64,000 nt of DNA. Origin: Hymenobacter mellowenesis (lineage in GTDB: Bacteria > Bacteroidota > Bacteroidia > Cytophagales > Hymenobacteraceae). The notes beneath the pieces were generated by a model. It was not told the origin of the DNA. It ran no database searches and saw only the letters and a list, made by a program, of their open reading frames with translations. Within the stretch, counting starts at the first letter, position 1; every line of letters begins with the position of its first letter. The stretch is from contig NZ_JAUQSX010000012.1 of NCBI RefSeq assembly GCF_030581005.1, positions 62,001-126,000 of the forward strand, read 5' to 3'. The position numbers and the translations under genes were made by a program. Shown piece by piece: positions 1 through 6,677 of this stretch.

Positions 1-973
1 GCTTGATTTTGGAAATGCCCAAAGCCAGCGCTAGCAATGGCTGCAACGCGACCTCATCGGGAACATTAACATCTTCGCCATCTTTCACCACTTGGTAACC
101 GTAGATGTTCCACTGCTGCCTGAAATAAATTTCATATTCTGGCAGGGGTGACAGATTCTGTTTAAACTGGCGTTTCCACTCCGCCTCGAATTTATCAGTC
201 AACGAGTTGACGAACTCTTGGCGTGTTTCAGCGAATACAGACTGCAAAGCCGCAGCACTCACAAAATTGTCTTGGCTGCCCTGAAGCAGGTGCTTCATTT
301 CTTCTTTCATAAAATCGCTGGGCGTGTTGCCGGTGAGGTAGTTTATCAGGTGTTGGTACTGGACAATGGTTTCTCTGACCAATGGGTAAGCAACCGCTAC
401 CTGCCGACACTTTTCCAGCCAACTCGAAACATCTTCTTTGTAAGATATTATTTGGTATTGGTCGCTGGTAAGACCGCCTTTACTCCATTCGGGCGCATCC
501 TTGCCATCCAGGGTCAAATAGAGCAGCCGGGCATGGTTTCTATGTGCCTTATAGCGGACCAATTGGTTTTGTTGGTCGCCGGCGTAAATCTTGTTTTCGA
601 TGAAGATGTATTCGCCCCCGGATTCAAGATACAAGTCAATGCGCCCACCTTGCAGGTAGTCAGCGGTGATGCGGCCGATATCGTGTTCCACCACGAGATG
701 GGCCGCCGCCGTGTTGAATTCGGGGGGCTTCTTCGCTTCCGGTGGTAGCTTCTGATTTATCGCTTCCACAAACAGCCTTAAAAAGGCGTCTTTCAAACCG
801 TGACTACCCGCCGGGTTCAGCAACTCGCCCAGAAATCCTGAGTGCATCTGCACCTCCCTGCTTTCCAGGCCCAGGATACGGAACACGTTAAAATTCTCTC
901 CGCTCAGAAGCGCAAGTTTCTGCTGCGTTCGGCGCAGGGATGAAACCTGTGATAACATTCCGGCTAATGACAT
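1..973 (-). CDS. PD-(D/E)XK nuclease family protein (PDDEXK_4-like), 3' end cut by window edge
   Basis: The reading frame is open from an ATG at 973 to the window edge (324 codons). The translation follows the PDDEXK_4 pattern: a leading 'NVFRILGLESREVQMHSGFL' block (residues about 29-48), 'LLNPAGSHG', then the nuclease core with Asp113 in GGRID and Glu126/Lys128 in IENK, followed by a conserved DQ..QL..Y segment. It is clearly paralogous to the gene at 1642-2796 over its whole visible length. Superfamily members cleave nucleic acid; the substrate here is unknown. The start was chosen because the paralog's homology begins at the same point. The position next to an integrase and tRNA suggests cargo of a mobile element, perhaps defence-related, which is inference. 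GC looks lower than the chromosomal genes to the right. Confidence 0.85.
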   Translation of the reverse strand, partial: MSLAGMLSQVSSLRRTQQKLALLSGENFNVFRILGLESREVQMHSGFLGELLNPAGSHGLKDAFLRLFVEAINQKLPPEAKKPPEFNTAAAHLVVEHDIGRITADYLQGGRIDLYLESGGEYIFIENKIYAGDQQNQLVRYKAHRNHARLLYLTLDGKDAPEWSKGGLTSDQYQIISYKEDVSSWLEKCRQVAVAYPLVRETIVQYQHLINYLTGNTPSDFMKEEMKHLLQGSQDNFVSAAALQSVFAETRQEFVNSLTDKFEAEWKRQFKQNLSPLPEYEIYFRQQWNIYGYQVVKDGEDVNVPDEVALQPLLALALGISKIK

Positions 974-1012
974 AGGGACTCAGTGAGCCGTATTTGATGT
1001 GGCCGGCTGTCA

Positions 1013-1037
1013 CAAAGATGCTTTGGTACCACGACAA
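1013..1037 (-). promoter_or_regulatory. Putative promoter of the first PD-(D/E)XK gene
   Basis: On the minus strand the region reads TTGTCG, 11 bases, then CATCTTTG, ending about 39 bases before the ATG at 973. The same two blocks at the same spacing precede the paralog (2826-2850). CATCTTTG differs by one base from the Bacteroidota -7 consensus TAnnTTTG. The spacing from TTG to the box is shorter than usual, so the conservation between paralogs is the main support. Confidence 0.45.
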
Positions 1038-1099
1038 TTAATGTCGCTTGTTGAAAGAAAGCCTAAAGGGTTTCCTCGGGCCACTATATTCAGGCCATC

Positions 1100-1465
1100 A
1101 TGCGCAAACTAACCTTGAATATTAACCCCCAGGCAGGAGCCCCGGAAGAAACGAACGCCCGCGCTGAGCAGGTTGCTGAGCTGCTTAACCTGTGGGCCGG
1201 GCTGGACGCTGCAAGTCTGACGGACGAGGCGCAGGCGCTGCAGCCGCTACTCGCCGGCAATGCAAGGTTTGTAATTTCCCTGGCGCTACAGTACCAGAAG
1301 CAAGGCGGCAGTCAGGAAGTATTGGTCAAAGCCGCGCACGAGGCATTAATAAAATTGCTGAACCAGTACGCGGGCCACCCCGAAAAGCTCGATAAACTAT
1401 TGCCTGTCGCGCTTCGAAATGCTATGGTTACCGTTGTTCAGCTGTCAAACGACCAGCAAGTCTGA
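1100..1465 (+). CDS. Hypothetical protein, 121 aa
   Basis: A 121-residue protein of mainly helical character (repeated A/L/Q/E-rich stretches), with no signal peptide, membrane segment or recognisable catalytic motif. It lies between two paralogous PD-(D/E)XK nuclease genes that run the other way, diverges from the first, and ends just before a strong hairpin (1480-1504). That context fits a real single-gene unit in the accessory element. I do not recognise the family; an antitoxin-like or accessory role is possible but unsupported. Confidence 0.55.
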   Translation: MRKLTLNINPQAGAPEETNARAEQVAELLNLWAGLDAASLTDEAQALQPLLAGNARFVISLALQYQKQGGSQEVLVKAAHEALIKLLNQYAGHPEKLDKLLPVALRNAMVTVVQLSNDQQV

Positions 1466-1479
1466 GCTGATACAAAAAG

Positions 1480-1504
1480 GCTGGCCCCCATAAAGGGGGC
1501 CGGC
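1480..1504 (+). terminator. Hairpin after the 121-aa gene
   Basis: A 10-bp stem (GCTGGCCCCC pairing with GGGGGCCGGC, one G-T pair) closes a 5-base loop 15 bases after the stop codon. There is no U-tract, as is common for Bacteroidota terminators. Confidence 0.6.
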
Positions 1505-1533
1505 ATAAGGAGCGCCACCCCGCCGGTGGGCTT

Positions 1534-1674
1534 ATGCAGCGCATTAGCGTTCGATACCTTAACAACGGTGGAACTGCTACCACGAGGACGAGCTACAAGC
1601 CGCCTGACTCAACATATCAGGAAACAGGCGGTAACGTAATTCTAATTCAGAGTACCAATGCTCACACGGAGTAA
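1534..1674 (+). CDS. Possible 46-aa small protein
   Basis: An ATG at 1534 opens 46 codons closed by TAA at 1672. The last 33 bases overlap the 3' end of the opposite-strand nuclease gene. Composition is polar (T, S, N, Q rich) with no motif. It follows a short GC-rich inverted repeat but has no clear promoter. It may be chance, and is listed only because the interval otherwise holds no gene. Confidence 0.2.
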   Translation: MQRISVRYLNNGGTATTRTSYKPPDSTYQETGGNVILIQSTNAHTE

Positions 1675-2796
1675 AGCAGCATCGTTGACAGCCTGTTCAA
1701 TCATCGAATCAATTAGCGCGGTACGCTTTGATGAATCAGCTAAATCAAACAGCTCTAGCATGCTCGGTTTATCAGGATTCCGAATATTTGGAAAGGAACT
1801 CCAGACCGCATCCGCGTGGCTGACTATTAGCCTGGGGTTCGACTCCGTAGCTTTTTGAGTAAACAGGTCCAACGTTTCAAGAGGTACTTTGTCACCATCC
1901 GTCAACGGCCCTATCGAAAATGAATAGTAGATGTCGCTAAGGGCATCGTCCTTCTCATAAGATATGCTAATAGGGTAAATGCCAAGATGACAAACTGTTT
2001 CATCTAATTTTTCGGCCCATACACTATTAAATTGCTCCCAAAACAGCTTAGGCACTTCCTGCGCCAACTCCTCCACCAACTGCTTGCAGTACCAAGCACT
2101 TTCGAAGCTGGCAAAATCGCCCAGCAGCATTTGTTTCGTTTCTTCCTTCATGAAATCGCTGGTGTTCTTACCGATGAGGTCGTTGATTAAATGGCTGTAT
2201 TGCAGGATGGTTTCCCGCACGAAAGGGTGCGCCGCCGCAGCCTGATGGCAACGGCCCAGCCACTGCGTGATGTCGTCGCGGTAGGAGAGCTGATGGTAAT
2301 GCTTCCCTGCCTGCATATCATCATTCGCCGCTGCATACTCGTCACCTTTCAAGGTCAGGTATAGCAGCTTGGCCTTGGGTTTGTGCTTGTGGTAGCGCAA
2401 GAGCTGGTTGCGCTGGTCGATGGCATAAATCTTATTCTCGATGAACAGGTATTGGTCCTTCGACTCCAAATAGATATCAATTCGCCCACCCTGCAGGTAA
2501 TCGGCATCAATCTGGCCAATGTACTTTTCTACTATCAACTTAGCGCTGTCCGTATCGAATTCTGGAAATCCAATCTGCTCAATAAAGAGCTTTAGAAAGA
2601 TGTCCTTCATTCCATGGCTGCCAGCTGGATTAAGAAGCTCCCCCAGAAAAGCAGAGTGGGTCCGTACTTCTTTTGATTCCAGCTTCAGAATGCGAAACAC
2701 GTTGAAGTTTTCGCCGCTCAATTGCGTAATCTTTCGCTGCGTCCGTGCTATTGCTGAAACCTGGTTCAGCATTCTTTTAAGTACCAGTACATCCAT
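1642..2796 (-). CDS. PD-(D/E)XK nuclease family protein (PDDEXK_4-like)
   Basis: This 384-residue protein is a complete paralog of the gene at 1-973. It has the N-terminal 'NVFRILKLESKEVRTHSAFL' block (residues about 32-51), 'LLNPAGSHG', and the nuclease core: Asp107 in GGRID and Glu120/Lys122 in IENK, then DQRNQL..Y and a C-terminal region of about 200 residues without a named domain. The catalytic D...ExK set is intact. The ATG at 2796 was preferred over an in-frame start 18 codons upstream because similarity to the paralog begins here and the shared promoter motif (2826-2850) would otherwise overlap the coding region. Function beyond nuclease is not shown by the sequence; a defence or element-maintenance role is inference from the island context. 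Confidence 0.88.
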   Translation of the reverse strand: MDVLVLKRMLNQVSAIARTQRKITQLSGENFNVFRILKLESKEVRTHSAFLGELLNPAGSHGMKDIFLKLFIEQIGFPEFDTDSAKLIVEKYIGQIDADYLQGGRIDIYLESKDQYLFIENKIYAIDQRNQLLRYHKHKPKAKLLYLTLKGDEYAAANDDMQAGKHYHQLSYRDDITQWLGRCHQAAAAHPFVRETILQYSHLINDLIGKNTSDFMKEETKQMLLGDFASFESAWYCKQLVEELAQEVPKLFWEQFNSVWAEKLDETVCHLGIYPISISYEKDDALSDIYYSFSIGPLTDGDKVPLETLDLFTQKATESNPRLIVSHADAVWSSFPNIRNPDKPSMLELFDLADSSKRTALIDSMIEQAVNDAALLRVSIGTLN

Positions 2797-2825
2797 AAAA
2801 TGCAGCCTTGGGAGTAGAAGGGAAG

Positions 2826-2850
2826 CAAAGATGAATGGTGCTGGCGACAA
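2826..2850 (-). promoter_or_regulatory. Putative promoter of the second PD-(D/E)XK gene
   Basis: TTGTCG, 11 bases, CATCTTTG on the minus strand, 29 bases before the ATG at 2796. It has the same blocks and spacing as the element before the paralog at 973, so the duplication carried its regulatory sequence along. Confidence 0.45.
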
Positions 2851-2918
2851 AGCGTGACGTTTGTTGAGAATACAATGCTTTTCTTTTCTGGCAGCTCTGG
2901 AATGCGACCACCAGACAA

Positions 2919-2953
2919 GAAAAAAGGCCGGCCCCCAATAAAAGGAACCGGCC
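2919..2953 (-). terminator. Rho-independent terminator after the 129-aa gene
   Basis: Read on the minus strand, a GCCGG-based stem of about 9 bp with a 7-base AT-rich loop is followed by a run of six T. It lies 62 bases beyond the stop of the gene at 3015-3404. Confidence 0.65.
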
Positions 2954-3014
2954 AGTCGGCAAGGTTTCAGCCGCCGCAGCTACTCCGGAAGCAGCTGCGC
3001 CTTGTTAGTTATGG

Positions 3015-3404
3015 CTACATCGACGGCGAGGCCGGAATGATGGGCGTACCCGCCACCAGCTCACCGAACAGCGCATTATCCGGCAGCGCCTGCCCACCGT
3101 TGCCGTCCGGCACTTGGTTGAAGATAACCAGTTCCTCGCCGGGCGTGCTCTGGGCCAGCTCATCCACCAGCGCCCCTTTCACACCGCCATCGTGCAGGGC
3201 CTTTGTCAGCAGGGTGTAGGTGCTCACGTCCACGTCGTAGAGCTGGTTCAGCGCATTCATCTGCGCGGCGGCGTCCTCGGCCGCCCCAATGGAGTCGGCC
3301 AGCAGTTGCGAGTAGCGCCGGGCCTTGGCATCGGCCTTGGCGCGGAGCTTAATAGCGCGCTTCATGCGCCGCTTAAATTGAGTTTGATAGGCCGTCAGTG
3401 CCAT
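3015..3404 (-). CDS. Hypothetical protein, 129 aa
   Basis: A 129-residue protein with a basic N-terminus (MALTAYQTQFKRRMKRAIKLRAKADAKA is unusually rich in K/R), a helical middle and a P/G-rich C-terminus. It has no signal peptide or transmembrane segment. The ATG at 3404 was chosen over an upstream in-frame start because the upstream 24 codons lie inside an AT-rich inverted repeat (3418-3510) and are low complexity (S/N/F/I). It lies directly downstream of the unknown gene at 3519-4265 on the same strand and is closed by a terminator, so the two are probably one unit. Function unknown. Confidence 0.6.
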   Translation of the reverse strand: MALTAYQTQFKRRMKRAIKLRAKADAKARRYSQLLADSIGAAEDAAAQMNALNQLYDVDVSTYTLLTKALHDGGVKGALVDELAQSTPGEELVIFNQVPDGNGGQALPDNALFGELVAGTPIIPASPSM

Positions 3405-3417
3405 AGTGTTTATAGAT

Positions 3418-3510
3418 GAAGAATTAGAAATGAAGAATGAGGAATTAGCAATGGTTGCGCTGGTTATTCCAGTCACAATTCTTCGTCCCTAATTCCTCAT
3501 TCTTAATTGC
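3418..3510. repeat. AT-rich inverted repeat (GAATGAGGAATTAG family)
   Basis: The arms carry GAATGAGGAATTAG on the left and its complement CTAATTCCTCATTC on the right, with additional imperfect pairing outside. The unit has no ORF of its own. A related unit lies inside murF-alr (33987-34085), and short pieces flank the repeat at 12968-13084. Confidence 0.6.
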
Positions 3511-3518
3511 CAGCCGGC

Positions 3519-4265
3519 TTAGGCCACGTACTCAATGGCCAGGGGGTTCGTGCTGTTGTTGTTCAGCGGGTAGAACTTGCCATTAATCTGCTGGTAGAAG
3601 TTGATGCCGACCACGCCCACCACTAGCGAGGCCGCGGCCGGAGCCGCCGGGAAGGTGGCCACCACCGTCTGATTCACCAGCGGCGCGCCATTCAGCGGCA
3701 GAATGCCCAGCGGAGCCGCCACCACGCCGTTGGTGTAGTTCAGCGCCTCCATGTCCAGTTCCGAAGCCGCAAACACCACCTCGAAGTGCGTAGCGCCCTG
3801 CGGAGCCGCCACATCCGTGGCCGGATTCAGCGCCGGAATGCTCATCGTCACATCAGCGCCGGCACCCGTCACCTCGTAGGGGAAGTACATGGTCTGGCCG
3901 ATGCCGGCCCCCGCGTTGAAGTTAAAGCCGAGCAGCGGAGCCGAGTTCGAAGCGTCGAACACGCGCTGGCCCCGGTCGTTGGTGTCGTCGAGGCCAATAA
4001 TCTCGCGCATCTTCTGCGTGAGGCGCGAAGCCACGCGGCTGTCGCTGGCCGCCGAAATGGCCACGCGCAGCGAGTCGCGGAGCAACTTGCTGTACTTGGC
4101 CGACAAGCCAAATTCAGCCGCGTTTTCGCGGGTACGGGCCATGCTGGCCGAGCCGGCGAAGGCCGCTTTGTTGGAGGCGGGTTTTTGACGGACGGTGCCG
4201 TTTTTAGAGAACACAAGGCCGCCTACCGTGCCTTGCAGTCCCAGAATGCCAGTTTGAGAGGCCAT
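3519..4265 (-). CDS. Uncharacterised Bacteroidota protein, 248 aa
   Basis: It begins with a G/T-rich block (MASQTGILGLQGTVGGLVF) followed by a polar region with 'RTRENAAEFG', 'LLRDSLR' and 'ASDSRVASRLTQKMREI', a pattern I associate with a family of uncharacterised Bacteroidota proteins of about 250 aa. The second half looks beta-rich. No signal peptide is evident. It is the first gene of a probable two-gene unit with 3015-3404. I cannot assign a function; a structural protein of a prophage-like element is possible but not shown. Confidence 0.65.
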   Translation of the reverse strand: MASQTGILGLQGTVGGLVFSKNGTVRQKPASNKAAFAGSASMARTRENAAEFGLSAKYSKLLRDSLRVAISAASDSRVASRLTQKMREIIGLDDTNDRGQRVFDASNSAPLLGFNFNAGAGIGQTMYFPYEVTGAGADVTMSIPALNPATDVAAPQGATHFEVVFAASELDMEALNYTNGVVAAPLGILPLNGAPLVNQTVVATFPAAPAAASLVVGVVGINFYQQINGKFYPLNNNSTNPLAIEYVA

Positions 4266-4325
4266 GAGAAAAGGGGAATAAAAAGTGAGATAAAGAACCC
4301 GGCTGCTTTCACTTGCGCGGCTTTG

Positions 4326-4931
4326 TTACCAGGTGCAGCCAACCCGGTAGCGCCGCTTGATTTCTGCATTGAAGGACCGCCACAGCTTGGGCGGTATGGC
4401 TTGGCTCACGCCGCATTTCCACAGCCCGCGCCCGGCCCGCTGCGCGGCCACTTGCTGTTGCGCCCGCCCGGCCACCGTCCGGCTCGGGTCGTAAGCCCAG
4501 GCCCACCCGCGCACCACCAGCAGCGAATCCAGTGGCACGGCGCGTCCCGCCGCGGCCACCGTCGACACCGGCAGCAGCACCGCCCCCAGCGTCCGGCCGT
4601 ACAGGTCCATTCCGGCACGCGCCACCAACACCACCCGCCCCGGAGCCAGCAGCCGTGCCACCGAATCCGTTGCCTGTAGCCCGAACGCCTGGTCATGCTC
4701 CGGCGCATCCACGCCCAGCAGCCGCAACCGGTAAGAGCTGGAGCCCGAGAGCACGATGTAAGTGTCCCCGTCGATGACGCGCACCACCCGGGCCGCCTCA
4801 GCGGCAGCCGCGGCGCGCACGGTCAGCGAAGAAGCCGGAAAGTCATCGGACCGGCTGCCAATGCAGCCGCCCGCCAACACCCCCGCCAGCGCCAGCCCAC
4901 TAACCCTCGAAATAATCCGTTTGCACAACAT
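4326..4931 (-). CDS. Thermonuclease (SNase-like) lipoprotein
   Basis: This 201-residue protein has a lipoprotein signal (LAGVLAGGC, lipobox Cys at about residue 23) and an SNase domain. The staphylococcal nuclease signature is present: VIDGDTY, then RLRLLGVDAPE containing the equivalents of catalytic Arg35 and Glu43, and DLYGRTLGAV containing the equivalent of Arg87. The later GWAWAY and AQRAGRGLW segments also fit. It should hydrolyse DNA or RNA at the cell surface or in the periplasm with calcium. Orientation matches the neighbours at 3015-4265, with a 60-base gap. Family assignment is secure; a role in the element is inference. Confidence 0.9.
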   Translation of the reverse strand: MLCKRIISRVSGLALAGVLAGGCIGSRSDDFPASSLTVRAAAAAEAARVVRVIDGDTYIVLSGSSSYRLRLLGVDAPEHDQAFGLQATDSVARLLAPGRVVLVARAGMDLYGRTLGAVLLPVSTVAAAGRAVPLDSLLVVRGWAWAYDPSRTVAGRAQQQVAAQRAGRGLWKCGVSQAIPPKLWRSFNAEIKRRYRVGCTW

Positions 4932-5001
4932 GGGCCGAACCTACGGCCCGGTTTTAGCGGTTGTATCTTAGCCTGCCACTTTTACCCAAAACCCTCCCAT
5001 T

Positions 5002-5196
5002 ATGCCCCAGGTCTGCATCTGCCCGAAGGAGGCAGCCCAGCTTACCGGCACCAAATACAGCACGGCCAAGGTCCTGCTCCAACGCATCCGTAAGCACTTC
5101 GACAAGCCCGCCCGCGCCTACGTATCAGTGACCGAGTTCTGCCAGTTCACCCACCTTCCCGAGGAGGAAGTTTCGCGCGCGCTGAACCGTAACTAA
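5002..5196 (+). CDS. Small helix-turn-helix-like protein, 64 aa
   Basis: A 64-residue protein whose pattern (ICPKEAAQLTGTKYSTAKVLLQRIRKHF, then YVSVTEFCQFTHLPEEEVSRAL) resembles small Bacteroidota proteins with an excisionase or HTH_17-like layout that are often found in mobile elements. Such proteins may bind DNA and regulate element genes. It is the only plus-strand gene between 4931 and 8349. The start follows a TATCTTAG sequence (one mismatch to TAnnTTTG) about 30 bases upstream. The DNA-binding role is inference from pattern. Confidence 0.65.
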   Translation: MPQVCICPKEAAQLTGTKYSTAKVLLQRIRKHFDKPARAYVSVTEFCQFTHLPEEEVSRALNRN

Positions 5197-5292
5197 AGCA
5201 TAGTTGCAGTATGGATGAAGTATGCCCGCAGTAGTACTGCGAGCTGTTTAGCCCCAATCTGCATTTCTGGCTGCTAGAGAATTTATAGCTTC

Positions 5293-6579
5293 TTAGTTGC
5301 AGAAGCTGATGCAGTGCAGTACGCCACCCAACTCGGCTAGCTCGGTGCATTCAATAGTTTTTACTTCACCGCCTACGTTTAACCGACGGAGTTGCGCTAC
5401 TACTGCTTCGTCACTTGCGAGTCCATAGGTGGGTACCAGCCAGGTTTTATTCAACTGCAGGAAATTGACATAGATACCTACGGTGCTATCTATTGGCGAC
5501 TTGGCGGGCTCATCAATCGGGTTTTCCGACAGCCTTTCGACCTCAATACCCATCCCCTGTAGTCGCTCGGCCAGTAGGTCCACACATTCTTGGTCTTTGG
5601 GATATTTGGTTGCCCAGGAAGCCGGGTAAGTGCTAACCAGCGCCTGTCTAGGTCCGATGAATGTAACGTACCCATCAGTGTGGCTTAGCTTATCTGCTGT
5701 GGGCAGTTCTACCCATTCCACTGGCATATCCAATGCCTCCGTTACCTGGCGTTCAACTTCCTGCGGTGCTATCGTGTGGTTATCTTGAAGCACCGCAGTG
5801 CTTACCAGAGCGAAATCTCCGTTAGTAACCAGATTTCCGCCTTCCCACCACAAATGCAGGTGCTCCAAATCCATTCCAAGCAAAGAGTGCATCATCTCCA
5901 TGCTCTCCCCAATAGCCAGTGGGGAATACCGGGGCTTAAGTAGCCGGGTGCCGCAATTGAATCCGACAGTATCGCGCAGCCAGATATTTTGCAGGTCAGA
6001 GCATACCACGCACCGGAACCGGCCGCGTAATTGCTGCCGCCGTACCTTATCGGCTATTAACCGGGTCTTTACAAGAATTACTACCTCAATTTCCTTGGGT
6101 ACCAAACTTATCAGTTGTTCAAAGAAGATAGCCAAGTGGGTGTAGTCTTGGCCTTCGCCTTTTACCCCTTCCGGATAAGCCAGAAATAGTTGCCGCACTG
6201 GGGCGAAGTCTGTTCGTAGGCCCGGTCGCAGGATTGGGCTGATGCTGTCGTTCTCTACGCCCAGGGGGCCAAAAATACCCAGCACCTCTTGCTTAAACTC
6301 CCGGCTGATATCGTTGCCGATTCTTTGCACATGGCGCTGTAGCTCCATGCTGACTTGGTGGTTCTGATAAGCTTGGCTCTGGTCGCGCGCATCTGTTATT
6401 TCCTGTGGCAGATGCCGCTGCCAACTAAGCAGCGCCTCCTGCGCAGTGAGTTTAATCAACTGACCGAGTAAATCCCTTAACCGCTCCAGCTGTTGCACGT
6501 TGGGCGCATTGCTCAAAGCGTCGACCAGTTCGGTGTATTGGCGTAGGGTCAGGTTGTTGGAGTAATCGGCAGGCGACAT
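5293..6579 (-). CDS. Agmatine/peptidylarginine deiminase-family protein with N-terminal extension
   Basis: The 428-residue protein has a C-terminal PAD_porph-type guanidino deiminase domain (about residues 115-428). Its signature residues are in order: W200-L-R-D-T near residue 203, EGGN at 246-249, H300-x-D302-G, and C423 in GGVLHCIS. These correspond to the conserved Asp, Glu, His/Asp and nucleophilic Cys of the family, so catalysis looks possible; agmatine, peptidyl-arginine or another guanidine could be the substrate. Ordinary agmatine deiminases begin near the 'PAEWEPQ' region, matched here at about residue 118. The first 110 residues are an extra helical domain (LTLRQYTELVDALSN..LERLRDLLGQL) that recalls effector-associated domains. 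Lower GC than the chromosome. It sits beside the integrase, so an element-borne or defence role is inference. Confidence 0.82.
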   Translation of the reverse strand: MSPADYSNNLTLRQYTELVDALSNAPNVQQLERLRDLLGQLIKLTAQEALLSWQRHLPQEITDARDQSQAYQNHQVSMELQRHVQRIGNDISREFKQEVLGIFGPLGVENDSISPILRPGLRTDFAPVRQLFLAYPEGVKGEGQDYTHLAIFFEQLISLVPKEIEVVILVKTRLIADKVRRQQLRGRFRCVVCSDLQNIWLRDTVGFNCGTRLLKPRYSPLAIGESMEMMHSLLGMDLEHLHLWWEGGNLVTNGDFALVSTAVLQDNHTIAPQEVERQVTEALDMPVEWVELPTADKLSHTDGYVTFIGPRQALVSTYPASWATKYPKDQECVDLLAERLQGMGIEVERLSENPIDEPAKSPIDSTVGIYVNFLQLNKTWLVPTYGLASDEAVVAQLRRLNVGGEVKTIECTELAELGGVLHCISFCN

Positions 6580-6599
6580 AAAACAGGAATTGTATCGGC

Positions 6600-6607
6600 C
6601 AAATGTA
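6600..6607 (-). promoter_or_regulatory. -7 box of the deiminase gene
   Basis: TACATTTG on the minus strand matches TAnnTTTG and lies 20 bases before the ATG at 6579. No convincing -33 TTG is seen. Confidence 0.45.
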
Positions 6608-6615
6608 GCAGCTTA

Positions 6616-6659
6616 CTGCCGCGCCCACTAATAGCCTTTAGGGCTTGAGGGCGCGGCAG
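6616..6659 (-). terminator. Hairpin after the integrase gene
   Basis: An 11-bp perfect stem (CTGCCGCGCCC with GGGCGCGGCAG) encloses a smaller inner stem (AGCC/GGCT). It lies just beyond the integrase stop at 6678 and before the deiminase promoter. Confidence 0.55.
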
Positions 6660-6677
6660 TTCTTACCCGTCGTACGC

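Noticed and set aside
218..748. Plus-strand 176-aa ORF
   Set aside because: It is antisense to the PD-(D/E)XK gene, which shows a conserved catalytic pattern and a paralog next door.
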